Part shown: piece by piece, positions 16,620 to 24,864 of the stretch
How positions within the stretch are numbered: the stretch's first letter is position 1
Layout: each line of letters begins with the position of its first letter
Assembly: GCA_001797675.1 (NCBI GenBank)
Contig: MGQB01000023.1
Span: 124,001-188,000 of the forward strand
Reading direction: 5' to 3'
DNA from: Deltaproteobacteria bacterium RBG_13_43_22
Lineage (GTDB): Bacteria > Desulfobacterota > RBG-13-43-22
Length of the DNA stretch: 64,000 bases
Notes under the pieces: model-generated
What the model was told of the DNA's origin: nothing
What the model saw: only the letters and a program-made list of their open reading frames with translations
Databases searched by the model: none
Translations under genes and position numbers: made by a program

Positions 16620-16811
16620 TTATTTTTTTATCTTTTCCAACACTTCACTCCGGGCCTGTTCAAGAACAAACTTTTTCTTGGCCTCGGCTGAAATATTTAA
16701 AAAATCGCTCCCATTGACCTGGCCTCGATCCGTGAAAGAAGCTGGCTTAAGCCGGTTGACTCTATCATAAAAACGGATCACTTCATGGAAGTTCACTGGT
16801 AAGGTTGACAT
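16620..16811 (-). CDS. Small protein, DVU0524-like
   Basis: In this 63-residue basic protein, residues NFHEVIRFYDRVNRLKPAS then SDFLNISAEAKKKFVLEQAR match in pattern what I remember of the DVU0524 family, often found near flgM in deltaproteobacteria: an aromatic-Asp-Arg motif, then ISxEAK and a helical VLEKI end. The ISAEAKKK segment also recalls FlgM. A strong G-run ribosome-binding site and a sigma-28 promoter 36-50 bp upstream support it as a real gene, the first of the mot operon. Function is unknown to me. Confidence 0.75.
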   Translation of the reverse strand: MSTLPVNFHEVIRFYDRVNRLKPASFTDRGQVNGSDFLNISAEAKKKFVLEQARSEVLEKIKK

Positions 16812-16853
16812 GGCATTTTCCCCCCGGTCTGGGTATTTTTCACCTTATACCTC

Positions 16854-16880
16854 ATATCGGTCAAAAACAATAAAACTTTA
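16854..16880 (-). promoter_or_regulatory. Sigma-28 promoter of the mot operon
   Basis: On the minus strand TAAAGTTT, exactly 11 nt, then ACCGATAT matches the FliA consensus at all eight -35 bases and six of eight -10 bases. The expected start is near 16847, 36 nt before the small-protein ATG. It would drive 16811 down to 11430. Confidence 0.75.
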
Positions 16881-16921
16881 GAAGTTTTTTGGGAAAAATG
16901 AAATGGATGGAACAATGAAAG

Positions 16922-16972
16922 GGAACCTGCCCATAATCCGCTTTGTCGTAAAACGGAAAATAGAGCAGGTCC
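16922..16972 (-). terminator. Compound hairpin after flaF
   Basis: The inner stem TCCGCTTT (16937-16944) pairs with AAAACGGA (16950-16957), and the outer CCTGC (16926-16930) pairs with GCAGG (16965-16969) with flanking GGA/TCC. It starts 3 nt after the flaF stop. The exit side is only moderately T-rich (CCCTTTCATT), so termination efficiency is uncertain. It separates the flgM operon from the mot operon promoter. Confidence 0.55.
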
Positions 16973-16975
16973 TTA

Positions 16976-17362
16976 TTATTGACTCCTGTCGGCTGAAGAC
17001 ATCAGCCCGGCGGCTAGATTTTGATTGATATTAATAAGCACCGTCAGCTTCTCCGGGGCCGGATAGGCCATAGTTTCAAAAATCGTTTTATCGACAAAGG
17101 TACTCAAAGACAGGATCTGTTGCTTTATCTCTATAGGCAACGGATTATCCTCCCGAGCTAATTCACCCTGGAAGATGCTCCAGATCATTTGATTAAACCG
17201 AATAGCTTCTTGGAACTGGGATTCTCGATCTTCTGAATGCCAACGGTCCTGACAATCCTTGAGCTTTTGGGCCGCCCGGGTCAGAACCGAGGCCTCCAAG
17301 GTCCTTCCGGAACGCGTTTCCTGGCGAATGGTGTCATAGGCTTTATATTGGTTTTGATACAT
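16976..17362 (-). CDS. flaF: Flagellar biosynthesis regulator FlaF
   Basis: This 128-residue protein shows the FlaF pattern: an N-terminal YQNQYKAYD, a middle VLTRAAQKLKDCQDRW, and FNQMIWSIFQGEL followed by QQILSLSTFVDKTIFE. In Caulobacter FlaF is needed for flagellin synthesis and secretion and works with FlbT. I place the start at the ATG at 17362, which has AGGAGGT eight bases upstream; a longer frame reaches 17383. It overlaps the flbT stop by 20 bp. Confidence 0.9.
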   Translation of the reverse strand: MYQNQYKAYDTIRQETRSGRTLEASVLTRAAQKLKDCQDRWHSEDRESQFQEAIRFNQMIWSIFQGELAREDNPLPIEIKQQILSLSTFVDKTIFETMAYPAPEKLTVLININQNLAAGLMSSADRSQ

Positions 17363-17741
17363 ATTCCAGTACCTCCTGTTCATAGTCGATTAGTTTTTTC
17401 CCCAGTTTTAGAGCCTGGTAATAATGATTGTTTAAAATTTGTTCACTGATTTGGTCAATCAATCCCAACACGCTCGGGGTGGCCGATAAAAGGTCTTTGA
17501 CCAACTGCCAGTATACTTTATGGTGTTCTGCCAGCCGGCCTTCGTCCATATACATCAACTGAATGGAAAAATAAAGCCGCCGACAGGGGGTATCGGCCTC
17601 TTTAAAACTCAAAATATCCTTCTGGCGTAAAATCGGGACCTTGTTTTCAACAAAAAGTTCACTCTTAAATTTACCATTGGAGATAACGGCACCCCCAATG
17701 ATCACCCGTTCACCGGGCTTTAAGACAATTTTTAAGGGCAC
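17343..17741 (-). CDS. flbT: Flagellin mRNA regulator FlbT
   Basis: This 132-residue protein matches the FlbT family: it opens with LKIVLKPGERVIIGGAVI, then a CRRLYFSIQLMYM segment, and an all-helical C-terminal half with NHYYQALKLGKKLIDYEQEV. In Caulobacter FlbT acts on the flagellin mRNA 5' leader to limit translation before the hook is complete. The start is GTG at 17741 with AAAGGA upstream. It follows flgL by 10 bp, the place where many bacteria have fliW. The likely targets are the three flagellin leaders in this window. Confidence 0.9.
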   Translation of the reverse strand: MPLKIVLKPGERVIIGGAVISNGKFKSELFVENKVPILRQKDILSFKEADTPCRRLYFSIQLMYMDEGRLAEHHKVYWQLVKDLLSATPSVLGLIDQISEQILNNHYYQALKLGKKLIDYEQEVLEYVSKPI

Positions 17742-17751
17742 AACCAGTCCT

Positions 17752-18849
17752 TTAGCTCAAAAAATCAAACAAGGATTGTGAAAGAATTTTGGATGATGAC
17801 ATTCGCAACGCCTCTAAGTAGCTGGTCAGTTTCTGGAGGTCGACAATGGTCTCAGTCATATCCGCATCTTCGGTTTCGGTCAGGTTGTTTTTCAGATTTA
17901 AAGTGCCTGCTTCCAGCCTGGACTTTTGTTCCGTTAGGTGAACCTGTCGGATACTCAGGTCGGCCTGGATCGTTAAAACCTGTTTCCCGGCTTTATCCAC
18001 GGGGATGGAAAGGGCTTGAATACGCCTCATGGACTTGGATTCGCTCAAAGAGGTCCCGTCCACTTCTTGATATTGCCAGGCACTACTTAAGATATTCGCC
18101 ATATCCATTAAATTCGAGAAACTGAAGGAATCTTCATAATCGGGATCCCCCGGATAATCGGGATGGGTGATGGTCACCGCAATGGTCGTTATCCCCATAG
18201 CCGGGTCCGGTACGGCGGTATAGGACACTTGGCTCCCGTCGGATAAGGTCGTGGTCTCCACGGCCTGCAGGGTATAACTGAAGGCGGTTGATATGGACGA
18301 ATCGGCACTGCTCCCGACGACGTTGATCGTCTGGTTCATTTCTTTGGAAATCGGCAGTCGGAGTTGACCGCTGTCTCCTTGATAGACATAACGGTGATTG
18401 GCCATATCATATTCATAAGCCTTTTGATCGGATTGAAATCCGGAGTAAATATAGCGGTCTCTGAACTTACTATTGGAAAGGTCCAGGAGATAATCCCTCA
18501 GATTAGCCGCTTTCTCGGCATAATAGGCCCGATCTTCCACCGTTCCAAGGGTATCTCCTCCGTTATAGACCATTTTTTTTAATTCGGTCAGGGTGTCCGA
18601 GACCTGACTCAACACCGTATCGTTAAATTCTAGATACTGGTTCGCCTCGGTTATGTTCTGCCCATACTGGTCGTTTTGACTGATGGAGAGTTTATACTCC
18701 ATGGCCTTTACGGTCCCCAGGACATCATCGGAAGTCTTGTTTATCTTTTTTCCTGTCGCCAATCGAGTGCTTAAATCATTCAGTTCGGTAAGATTATCTT
18801 TTAATCCCCGGACCAATTGATTGTAGAGCATGTCAGAACTAATCCTCAT
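17752..18849 (-). CDS. flgL: Hook-filament junction protein FlgL (HAP3)
   Basis: This 365-residue protein is flagellin-like at both ends: N-terminal MRISSDMLYNQLVRGLKDN with LSTRLATGKKINKTSDD, and C-terminal ETIVDLQKLTSYLEALR with KILSQSLFDFL. The middle carries the FlgL-specific YIYSGFQSDQKAY segment. It joins the hook to the filament and lies 19 bp after flgK, as is usual. No signal peptide is needed because it is exported by the flagellar secretion system. Confidence 0.95.
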   Translation of the reverse strand: MRISSDMLYNQLVRGLKDNLTELNDLSTRLATGKKINKTSDDVLGTVKAMEYKLSISQNDQYGQNITEANQYLEFNDTVLSQVSDTLTELKKMVYNGGDTLGTVEDRAYYAEKAANLRDYLLDLSNSKFRDRYIYSGFQSDQKAYEYDMANHRYVYQGDSGQLRLPISKEMNQTINVVGSSADSSISTAFSYTLQAVETTTLSDGSQVSYTAVPDPAMGITTIAVTITHPDYPGDPDYEDSFSFSNLMDMANILSSAWQYQEVDGTSLSESKSMRRIQALSIPVDKAGKQVLTIQADLSIRQVHLTEQKSRLEAGTLNLKNNLTETEDADMTETIVDLQKLTSYLEALRMSSSKILSQSLFDFLS

Positions 18850-18868
18850 TTTAAACCAAGCCTTTTAC

Positions 18869-20479
18869 TCATAAGTTAAGCAACGTCTGAAACATTTCGT
18901 CGGCTGTCTGAATCAATCGGGCTGCGGCCTGATAGGCGCGCTGAAAGCGGATCAAATCGGCCGCTTCTTCATCGAGAGAGACGCCGGAGATGGAATCCCT
19001 TCGGTCGTTAAGCCCGGCTAAAAAATTATTTATAAAGGTCAGTTCATCTGAAGCCGCTTCGCTCCGGGTCCCGATTTCTGCAACAAGGCTTTTGTAATAA
19101 TTGGCAAAGGTATCCGATTTCAGGGCCACAAGCTTGGTATCCATTAATTCGGCCAAGGTCAATGCATTGGTGTTATCCCCGGGAAGGCCGGCGGCGGTCC
19201 CCGAAGCGGCAATTTTTTGCCCATCGGTAACCGCGGTTTCAAAATTACGGATCGCTGTGGTTAAAGGACTGACGGTAAACTGATCTTGATCGGTAACCGC
19301 ACCACTGATAATAAATTGAATCCCTTCTAAGTTGATTGTCGTCCCACCGGGATTATAAGCTCCGGAAGTTTTTAATTGGCCGGTCTCTTTATTATATATC
19401 TCATAGTTACCGCCGTTAAAAAGGATCGTATATTCGTCCAGGGTCAATTGTGAATAATCGGTAACGGCGGCCGTCAAAACGGCCCCGGCCGAATGATCTT
19501 CAACCGTGAGTTCCAAAGGATTAAAGAAGTTGGTCCCCGTCGAACCGTCCAGACCATATCCCTGGCCGTGCTGAAGATTAACGGTATTGGTTATCGTGGC
19601 CACCAGTTTCCTAAGATCAGGCAAATAGCCGTTTCTCATTTCGTCCCTAACGGCTAAGAGTCCCCCCATTTCTCCCTTGGTTATCCTGGAAGTGATGTCT
19701 TGTCCATCCAGTTTAAGGAGATAATTGCCCTCGGTATTATAGACCGCCGAAAGGGTATTGACGCTATTGCCGCTGACCAGCGTTTTCATTCCGATGTTCA
19801 CCGTCAGGGATCCATTGCTTTTATCCTCCCAGTAAGACACCTCGACCAGCTTGCTCAAATCCTTCAAGAGTTCATCTCGCTGATCCCTCAAATCATTGGC
19901 CGTATTCGTGGTCGAACCGGCCTCAACCTGGGCTATCTGATTGTTTAATTGACTGATCTTGAAACCCATAGCATTGATCTGACTGGTTAGATCGGAAATC
20001 CCCTCCTCGGTACTTCTTAAGATATCGGTGATTCCCTGTTCCATGCTTTGGGCGGAAAGGACCAAGGTGTCGGCCTTTTGCAAAAGCGAATTCCTTTCCG
20101 TCAGACCCTCCGGATTGGAAGCCACTTCTTGCCAGGCCGCAAAAAATTCATTTAAAGGATCGGCCAATCCCAAATCCTGGGCTTCATTAAAAAGTTGTTC
20201 GATTGCGGTCAGGGTTTGGCTTAGGGTATAGGATTTCCCGTAATCCTGCTGGCTGCCGACAATCTGGTTTTGAATCAACTTGTCGTAATATCTTCTGATT
20301 TGGGCGATCGAAACCCCTCCTTGACCAAGGGTTGCCGGGGTGGATACTTCCAAGATCACTTCCTGCCGGTTATAGCCGGGAGTAGCGGCATTGGCGATAT
20401 TATGACTGGTGACATTGAGCTGGGTCTGACTGACCATTAAGGCCTTTTGCCCGATATCAAAGATGCCCATTAAACTCAT
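18869..20479 (-). CDS. flgK: Hook-filament junction protein FlgK (HAP1)
   Basis: This 536-residue protein has the rod/hook N-terminal motif (LNVTSHNIANAATPGYNRQE, about residue 22) and the C-terminal LDEEAADLIRFQRAYQAAAR typical of FlgK. The middle is a normal length. It links hook and filament and needs the chaperone FlgN, encoded directly upstream. The ATG immediately follows the flgN stop. Part of the flgM-flgN-flgK-flgL-flbT-flaF operon. Confidence 0.97.
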   Translation of the reverse strand: MSLMGIFDIGQKALMVSQTQLNVTSHNIANAATPGYNRQEVILEVSTPATLGQGGVSIAQIRRYYDKLIQNQIVGSQQDYGKSYTLSQTLTAIEQLFNEAQDLGLADPLNEFFAAWQEVASNPEGLTERNSLLQKADTLVLSAQSMEQGITDILRSTEEGISDLTSQINAMGFKISQLNNQIAQVEAGSTTNTANDLRDQRDELLKDLSKLVEVSYWEDKSNGSLTVNIGMKTLVSGNSVNTLSAVYNTEGNYLLKLDGQDITSRITKGEMGGLLAVRDEMRNGYLPDLRKLVATITNTVNLQHGQGYGLDGSTGTNFFNPLELTVEDHSAGAVLTAAVTDYSQLTLDEYTILFNGGNYEIYNKETGQLKTSGAYNPGGTTINLEGIQFIISGAVTDQDQFTVSPLTTAIRNFETAVTDGQKIAASGTAAGLPGDNTNALTLAELMDTKLVALKSDTFANYYKSLVAEIGTRSEAASDELTFINNFLAGLNDRRDSISGVSLDEEAADLIRFQRAYQAAARLIQTADEMFQTLLNL

Positions 20480-20959
20480 TTACATTTCCCTGGAAAGGAG
20501 TCGGCCTTTTTCACCCCTGGAGCTCCCTGGATAGAACAGTCCTAAAAACTGGTTGTTCTTTTTTAGAAAACCCAAGGTTCGATCTATCATAACCTTATTT
20601 AAGTCATTCAACTCTTTAATACTCTGGGACAAGGAAATCAGTTTGGAACGCAAGTCCAGAAATAAAGGTTCTCCGGTTACTTCGGCCAGTTTCCGGAGAC
20701 TTATTTTCTGAAAATTCGGTTCTTCAGTAGAATAGTATTGAGGATTTTCACGGATAAATTGATCCAGAAGCCTTTTTCTTTCTTCTTCCAGAAGCCTCAG
20801 TTTCAGAATCAGGATGTCTTTTTCTTTAGTAAGGGCCTCGATTCTATCCATCTGGAGGTCCAAAAGACAAACCTTTTCCCTTTGTAAAAGCTCCAACAAC
20901 AGTCGGCATCCCTGAACTTGCTCCACCAGGATTTTTTGAATAGCCTCAAGCAGTCGCAT
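20480..20959 (-). CDS. flgN: Export chaperone FlgN
   Basis: This 159-residue all-helical protein has the FlgN pattern: LLELLQREKVCLLDLQMDRI followed by a Lys-Glu-rich helix (EALTKEKDILILKLRLLEE) and a C-terminal helix with MIDRTLGFLKKNNQFLGLFY. FlgN escorts FlgK and FlgL to the export gate. It sits between flgM and flgK with start and stop codons touching on both sides. Confidence 0.88.
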   Translation of the reverse strand: MRLLEAIQKILVEQVQGCRLLLELLQREKVCLLDLQMDRIEALTKEKDILILKLRLLEEERKRLLDQFIRENPQYYSTEEPNFQKISLRKLAEVTGEPLFLDLRSKLISLSQSIKELNDLNKVMIDRTLGFLKKNNQFLGLFYPGSSRGEKGRLLSREM

Positions 20960-21253
20960 TTAAATTTCTTCTAATATTTTTCCGGCGATCTGTAGGGAAT
21001 CAACTTTATATTGCCCTTCTTGAATGGCCTTTTTTAAGGTCTCAACTTTATCCGTACGTATCTCCGGCATTTGTTGGATAACCTGCTTTAATTCTTCCAT
21101 CTCTTTGGCTTTTGCCGAAAGATGGACCTGATCGTTTTGTCTGGCCCGTTGTGGGCTTTCGTTGGAGCCCGATTGCGTTTCCTGTTTGCCCAATTTCTGA
21201 GCCCGCAGAAGGACCTCCTGGTTCTCGGGTGGTCTACTCCCTTCAATTTTCAT
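20960..21253 (-). CDS. flgM: Anti-sigma-28 factor FlgM
   Basis: This 97-residue protein has a disordered N-terminal part rich in Gln, Ser and Arg and a C-terminal binding region: VHLSAKAKEMEELKQVIQQM, then RTDKVETLKKAIQEGQY and a final helix IAGKILEEI. That layout is typical of FlgM, which holds FliA until the hook is built and FlgM is exported. A sigma-28-like promoter lies 39 bp upstream, fitting feedback control by FliA. Confidence 0.93.
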   Translation of the reverse strand: MKIEGSRPPENQEVLLRAQKLGKQETQSGSNESPQRARQNDQVHLSAKAKEMEELKQVIQQMPEIRTDKVETLKKAIQEGQYKVDSLQIAGKILEEI

Positions 21254-21291
21254 GACCGTCCTCCATTAAAATAATGTTTATTCTTGATACT

Positions 21292-21319
21292 GTATCGACA
21301 TTTTCGGACCATTTCTTTA
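21292..21319 (-). promoter_or_regulatory. Possible sigma-28 promoter of the flgM operon
   Basis: On the minus strand TAAA (21316-21319), 16 nt, then GTCGATAC (21292-21299) is a partial FliA site: six of eight -10 bases, one extra spacer base as in the flagellin 2 site. A start near 21285 would leave a 32-nt leader before flgM. The match is weaker than the sites at 10991 or 16854. Confidence 0.45.
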
Positions 21320-21391
21320 ATAAAATCTATTAATGCGGTCATGAGTATACCATAAAATAAAGATAATCGGTTCGATAAAACAATTTTCTTG

Positions 21392-22255
21392 TCATCCGAC
21401 GGGATCCTGTTCATTTTTGACCCATTTTAATGGATTTACCCTCTTCCCCTCATATTGAACCTCCAGATGGAGGTGCGGTCCGGTGGATCTCCCGGTGCTC
21501 CCTACCAGGGCAATAACCTGACCGGGGTTGACTTCTTCTCCCAAAGAAACCAGGTTGGTCAAATTATGACCATATTTGCTGACCAAACCATCTTCATGGT
21601 CTATAACCACTGTATTTCCATAACCTTGTGTCAACCCGCTGAAAATCACTCGCCCTTTGTTGATTGGGAATATGGCCTGTCCTGACCGGGCGGTAATATC
21701 AATTCCGGCATGAAATTCTTTTTGCCCGGAAAATGGATCCTCTCTCCATCCAAAGGCTGAGCTTATTTGCCCGTCGACCGGGGAGTTATGCTGAGAGATA
21801 GGATCGACCCCCTCCAAATCCCTGCTTTCCTGGGATCGAACCGATGAAGAAACCGGAGGCTTTTCCTCATTCAGGGAACTTAGTTTTTGATCCTTTGGTG
21901 ATGGTATGGAGTAGGTCATCCCCTTCCCAACCCGGTCCTCCATTTGCTTCAGAATTAATTCTCCAAGGCCCAGTCCCCGTTCAGCAAACTGTCTGGCCAG
22001 TTCCATATCAAAAAGGCTGCCGTAAATATCGTTTCCCATGCCCTTTCCCAAAAAACCGTCTTGAGTTGTCTGCCTCATCTCTTTTAATAATTCATAAATA
22101 AAAAGGGCTTCAACCTCTTTAACCACTCCCTTCAAACGGGTCTTGTTTTGGTCTGAATTCCCTGAGTCGACTGGGTCCACTGCCCCTGTTACTCCGATCG
22201 GTCGGCCTACCCAGCGATTCAAGGTAACGGGGATGGTAAGAGCATCATTAATCAT
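21392..22255 (-). CDS. flgJ: FlgJ rod-binding domain fused to an M23 endopeptidase
   Basis: In this 287-residue protein, residues 38-105 match the FlgJ rod-cap domain (VEALFIYELLKEMRQT, then YGSLFDMELARQFAERG). Residues 160-280 are an M23/LytM peptidase with FHAGIDI (His182, Asp186), KYGHN (His230) and GPHLHLEV (His261, His263), so all zinc and catalytic residues are present. It should open peptidoglycan cross-links for the rod. The better-known FlgJ partner domain is a glucosaminidase, so this fusion is less usual. No signal peptide is seen, consistent with export through the rod. It overlaps flgI by 4 bp. Confidence 0.9.
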   Translation of the reverse strand: MINDALTIPVTLNRWVGRPIGVTGAVDPVDSGNSDQNKTRLKGVVKEVEALFIYELLKEMRQTTQDGFLGKGMGNDIYGSLFDMELARQFAERGLGLGELILKQMEDRVGKGMTYSIPSPKDQKLSSLNEEKPPVSSSVRSQESRDLEGVDPISQHNSPVDGQISSAFGWREDPFSGQKEFHAGIDITARSGQAIFPINKGRVIFSGLTQGYGNTVVIDHEDGLVSKYGHNLTNLVSLGEEVNPGQVIALVGSTGRSTGPHLHLEVQYEGKRVNPLKWVKNEQDPVG

Positions 22256-23379
22256 ATGATCTCCAATTCGACCTTGAGGGCCCCGGCGCTTTTAAGGGCC
22301 TGAACGATGGCAATAAGATCTCTGGGGGTTACACCCAGGGAATTAAGGGCCCTGACCACTTCCCCAAGGGTTATACCGGATACTTCGACCAAGGCAGTCT
22401 TCTGCTCTTTCACATCCATTTTGGTCTGAGGGACTACAACAGTCTGGGCATTATTGGGAGCAAAAGGGGCCGGCTGAGAAACCTTATAATCGGTGGACAC
22501 TTCAATGGTCAGGTTTCCATGGGAGATGGCCACCGGGGATATTCGAACCCTCTCTCCCATGACTACGGTACCGGTCCTTTCGTTGATGATGACCTTGGCC
22601 AAGGTGTCCATGGAAACATCCAGGGATTCAATCTGGGTAATAAATCCCATAGCTCCTCCTAAAAAATCTTCGGGGAGCCTGATTTTTACCAGAGAGGGGT
22701 CCATGGCCTCAGCGAAGTCTCCGCCTAATTTCCGGTTAATCGTCCTGGAGATCTGGAAGGCCGTGGTAAAGTCGGGGCTGTGGAGGACGATATGGATGTC
22801 GTTCCCCCTAGTTAGAGGGATATCCAATCCCTTTTCAATAATGGCCCCATTTGGGATCCTTCCGGCAGTGGGATGATTTTTTTGCACCGATGATCCTCCG
22901 GTGGCGGCCCCGAATCCCCCCAGGGAGACCGGCCCCTGGGCTAAACCATAGACCTTCTGATCGGGTCCCTTAAGCGGGGTCAGGAGAAGGGTACCCCCCT
23001 GCAGGTTTTTGGCATCTCCCATGGCCGAGACAACCGCATCAATCTTGATTCCCGGTTTGGGAAAGGGGGGCAAAACGGCTGTTACAATCACCGCCGCGGC
23101 ATTTTTAGCCTGGATGTCTTTCGCTTTGACGGATATACCCATCCTGCCCAACATATTGGTAATACTTTGCATGGTGGCCAACCCTTTATCTCCGGTACCA
23201 TTTAATCCGACCACCAACCCGTATCCCAGCAATTGATTCTCACGGGCCCCCTCCAGACTGGCGATGTCTTTTATGCGTTCGGCCAGGACGCAAGAAGGCT
23301 TAAAACCCCCCATCCCCAAAAGCACAAAAAGAATAATCAGATAACGATAGTTCATCGTCAACCGGAATCGGACCATCAT
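22252..23379 (-). CDS. flgI: Flagellar P-ring protein FlgI
   Basis: This 375-residue protein has a signal peptide (about YLIILFVLLGMGGFKPSCVLA) and then the FlgI body: RIKDIASLEGARENQLLGYG, NMLGRMGI, AAVIVTAVLPPFPKPG and the C-terminal GVTPRDLIAIVQALKSAGAL. It forms the periplasmic P-ring. I start it at the first of two ATGs (23379) behind AAAGGA; the open frame extends to a TTG at 23406. It overlaps the flgJ start. Confidence 0.96.
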   Translation of the reverse strand: MMVRFRLTMNYRYLIILFVLLGMGGFKPSCVLAERIKDIASLEGARENQLLGYGLVVGLNGTGDKGLATMQSITNMLGRMGISVKAKDIQAKNAAAVIVTAVLPPFPKPGIKIDAVVSAMGDAKNLQGGTLLLTPLKGPDQKVYGLAQGPVSLGGFGAATGGSSVQKNHPTAGRIPNGAIIEKGLDIPLTRGNDIHIVLHSPDFTTAFQISRTINRKLGGDFAEAMDPSLVKIRLPEDFLGGAMGFITQIESLDVSMDTLAKVIINERTGTVVMGERVRISPVAISHGNLTIEVSTDYKVSQPAPFAPNNAQTVVVPQTKMDVKEQKTALVEVSGITLGEVVRALNSLGVTPRDLIAIVQALKSAGALKVELEII

Positions 23380-23387
23380 TTTTTCCT

Positions 23388-24104
23388 TTAAAAAGGCCAT
23401 GCCCAATCCATAAGTTTGACGAGCCAGCCTTGTCCCTGTTTATCGGAAAGCACACCGTCTCCCGTATAAATCATTTGGGCATTGGCAATATAACCGCTGT
23501 AGATGGTATTATCACTGGCGATATCGTCCGGCCGGATAACCCCTCTCAAAATCAGAACCTCTTTCTCCCGGTTGATATTAATATCTTTTCTGGACTCTAT
23601 AACCAAATTCCCGTTCGGCAGTACCTCAACAACCCTGGCCGTTATGGTGGCCGTAAAATTTCCTGTCCGGGAGGTACTGCCTTTTCCCGTAAAATCATTG
23701 GACGAGGATCCGGCGATCGTAGGGGTTAAAGTAACTCCCGACATTCCCTTACCGAAGGCATTGCCTAAATTGTAACTCAAAGGAATTCCAAAAAAGTTCG
23801 TAACACTGTTGTCCATGGCTGAGTCACGGCTGGTTCCTGTTTCCGCCTCGTTTGAGGCCGAGGTGCTTTCCTCAATTTTTATGGTGACCAGGTCGTTGAT
23901 GGTTCTTGCTTTCCGATCCTCAAACAATCCGTTCGACTCTCTCCATAAAGACCCTGGGGAGGAGAGCTCGGTTTTATTTTCTTTCTGAATATAATTAGGG
24001 GGCATCTCCTTGGAAACTTCGGGGTTAGTCGTGGCGCAGGCGGCAACCAACAAAAGAACCCCCATCCAACCAATGATCCCTTTTAGATAACCGGTTTTAT
24101 CCAT
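23388..24104 (-). CDS. flgH: Flagellar L-ring lipoprotein FlgH
   Basis: This 238-residue protein has a lipoprotein signal peptide ending in LLVAAC (Cys about residue 23), then the FlgH body with DLVTIKIEESTSASNEAET and a C-terminal VLILRGVIRPDDIASDNTI and GQGWLVKLMDWAWPF. It forms the outer-membrane L-ring, implying a Gram-negative envelope. It lies 8 bp before flgI. Confidence 0.96.
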   Translation of the reverse strand: MDKTGYLKGIIGWMGVLLLVAACATTNPEVSKEMPPNYIQKENKTELSSPGSLWRESNGLFEDRKARTINDLVTIKIEESTSASNEAETGTSRDSAMDNSVTNFFGIPLSYNLGNAFGKGMSGVTLTPTIAGSSSNDFTGKGSTSRTGNFTATITARVVEVLPNGNLVIESRKDININREKEVLILRGVIRPDDIASDNTIYSGYIANAQMIYTGDGVLSDKQGQGWLVKLMDWAWPF

Positions 24105-24160
24105 GGAGTAATGATTTCATCCTTTCTGGGAAAAAATATCAAAAACAGACCGTTCCAGTT

Positions 24161-24850
24161 CTAATAGTCGACCCGAACACAGTTTTCATCTAACGGGATG
24201 CCCCATATGTTTCTCTTGGAACTCAAGGTGACGACTCTGATTTGCTGCCCGGGAAAACCGTCTTCTCGAGCAACCCCCAGGGTGGTGATTTTTAAACCCA
24301 CGGCAGATGCAACCAAGGTGACCCGCTGTCCTTTTTTGATCAGGGGGATGTCACCTATGAGGCTTTCCGAGAAAGGCATATTCACCCCCAAGGACCGGTT
24401 CATCGTTTTCCCCCAGACATCTTCCAGATGGGCAAGGGAACCTTTGGGCATCCGTCTGACATCCGTCAAGGCCAGGTAGATATCCTCTTTTTGAATGACT
24501 TGGTGATGTTTTAACGGTCTTCGGGAAGTGACCACCCAATCCAAAGCCCTGATGTGAGCATGAACAATCGCTTTTTCTCCTGACTTGAACACTAGGGAAA
24601 AAACAGCCCTTCCCAAAGGGCCGCTGATTAAGTGAATCCTTTTCGGGGGGTCATTAGGAAGGGTATCTCCTGTGGAGAGGTCCATAATCTCTATTTCCGC
24701 CCAGGGATAATGCGTCAATAAATATTTTTTTACCACCTCTCTGGGTTCCCAGGATAATGTCCGGGCCGATATGGCGAGGCAGTCGAGGGTCAAGAAACCC
24801 ATCAGGGTTAATAAACAAATCCGGGCAAATGGCCTTTTAAACCGTCTCAC
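24161..24850 (-). CDS. flgA: P-ring chaperone FlgA
   Basis: This 229-residue protein has a hydrophobic signal segment (ARICLLTLMGFLTLDCLA) and a C-terminal SAF-type domain with RPLKHHQVIQKEDIYLALTD, then GVNMPFSESLIGDIPLIKKG and the final ENCVRVDY. FlgA helps FlgI assemble in the periplasm. I prefer the GTG at 24850, which follows GGGAGGGG; another GTG at 24868 overlaps the flgG stop. It sits in the flgF-flgG-flgA-flgH-flgI-flgJ order. Confidence 0.92.
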   Translation of the reverse strand: MRRFKRPFARICLLTLMGFLTLDCLAISARTLSWEPREVVKKYLLTHYPWAEIEIMDLSTGDTLPNDPPKRIHLISGPLGRAVFSLVFKSGEKAIVHAHIRALDWVVTSRRPLKHHQVIQKEDIYLALTDVRRMPKGSLAHLEDVWGKTMNRSLGVNMPFSESLIGDIPLIKKGQRVTLVASAVGLKITTLGVAREDGFPGQQIRVVTLSSKRNIWGIPLDENCVRVDY

Positions 24851-24864
24851 GCTTAGCCCCTCCC

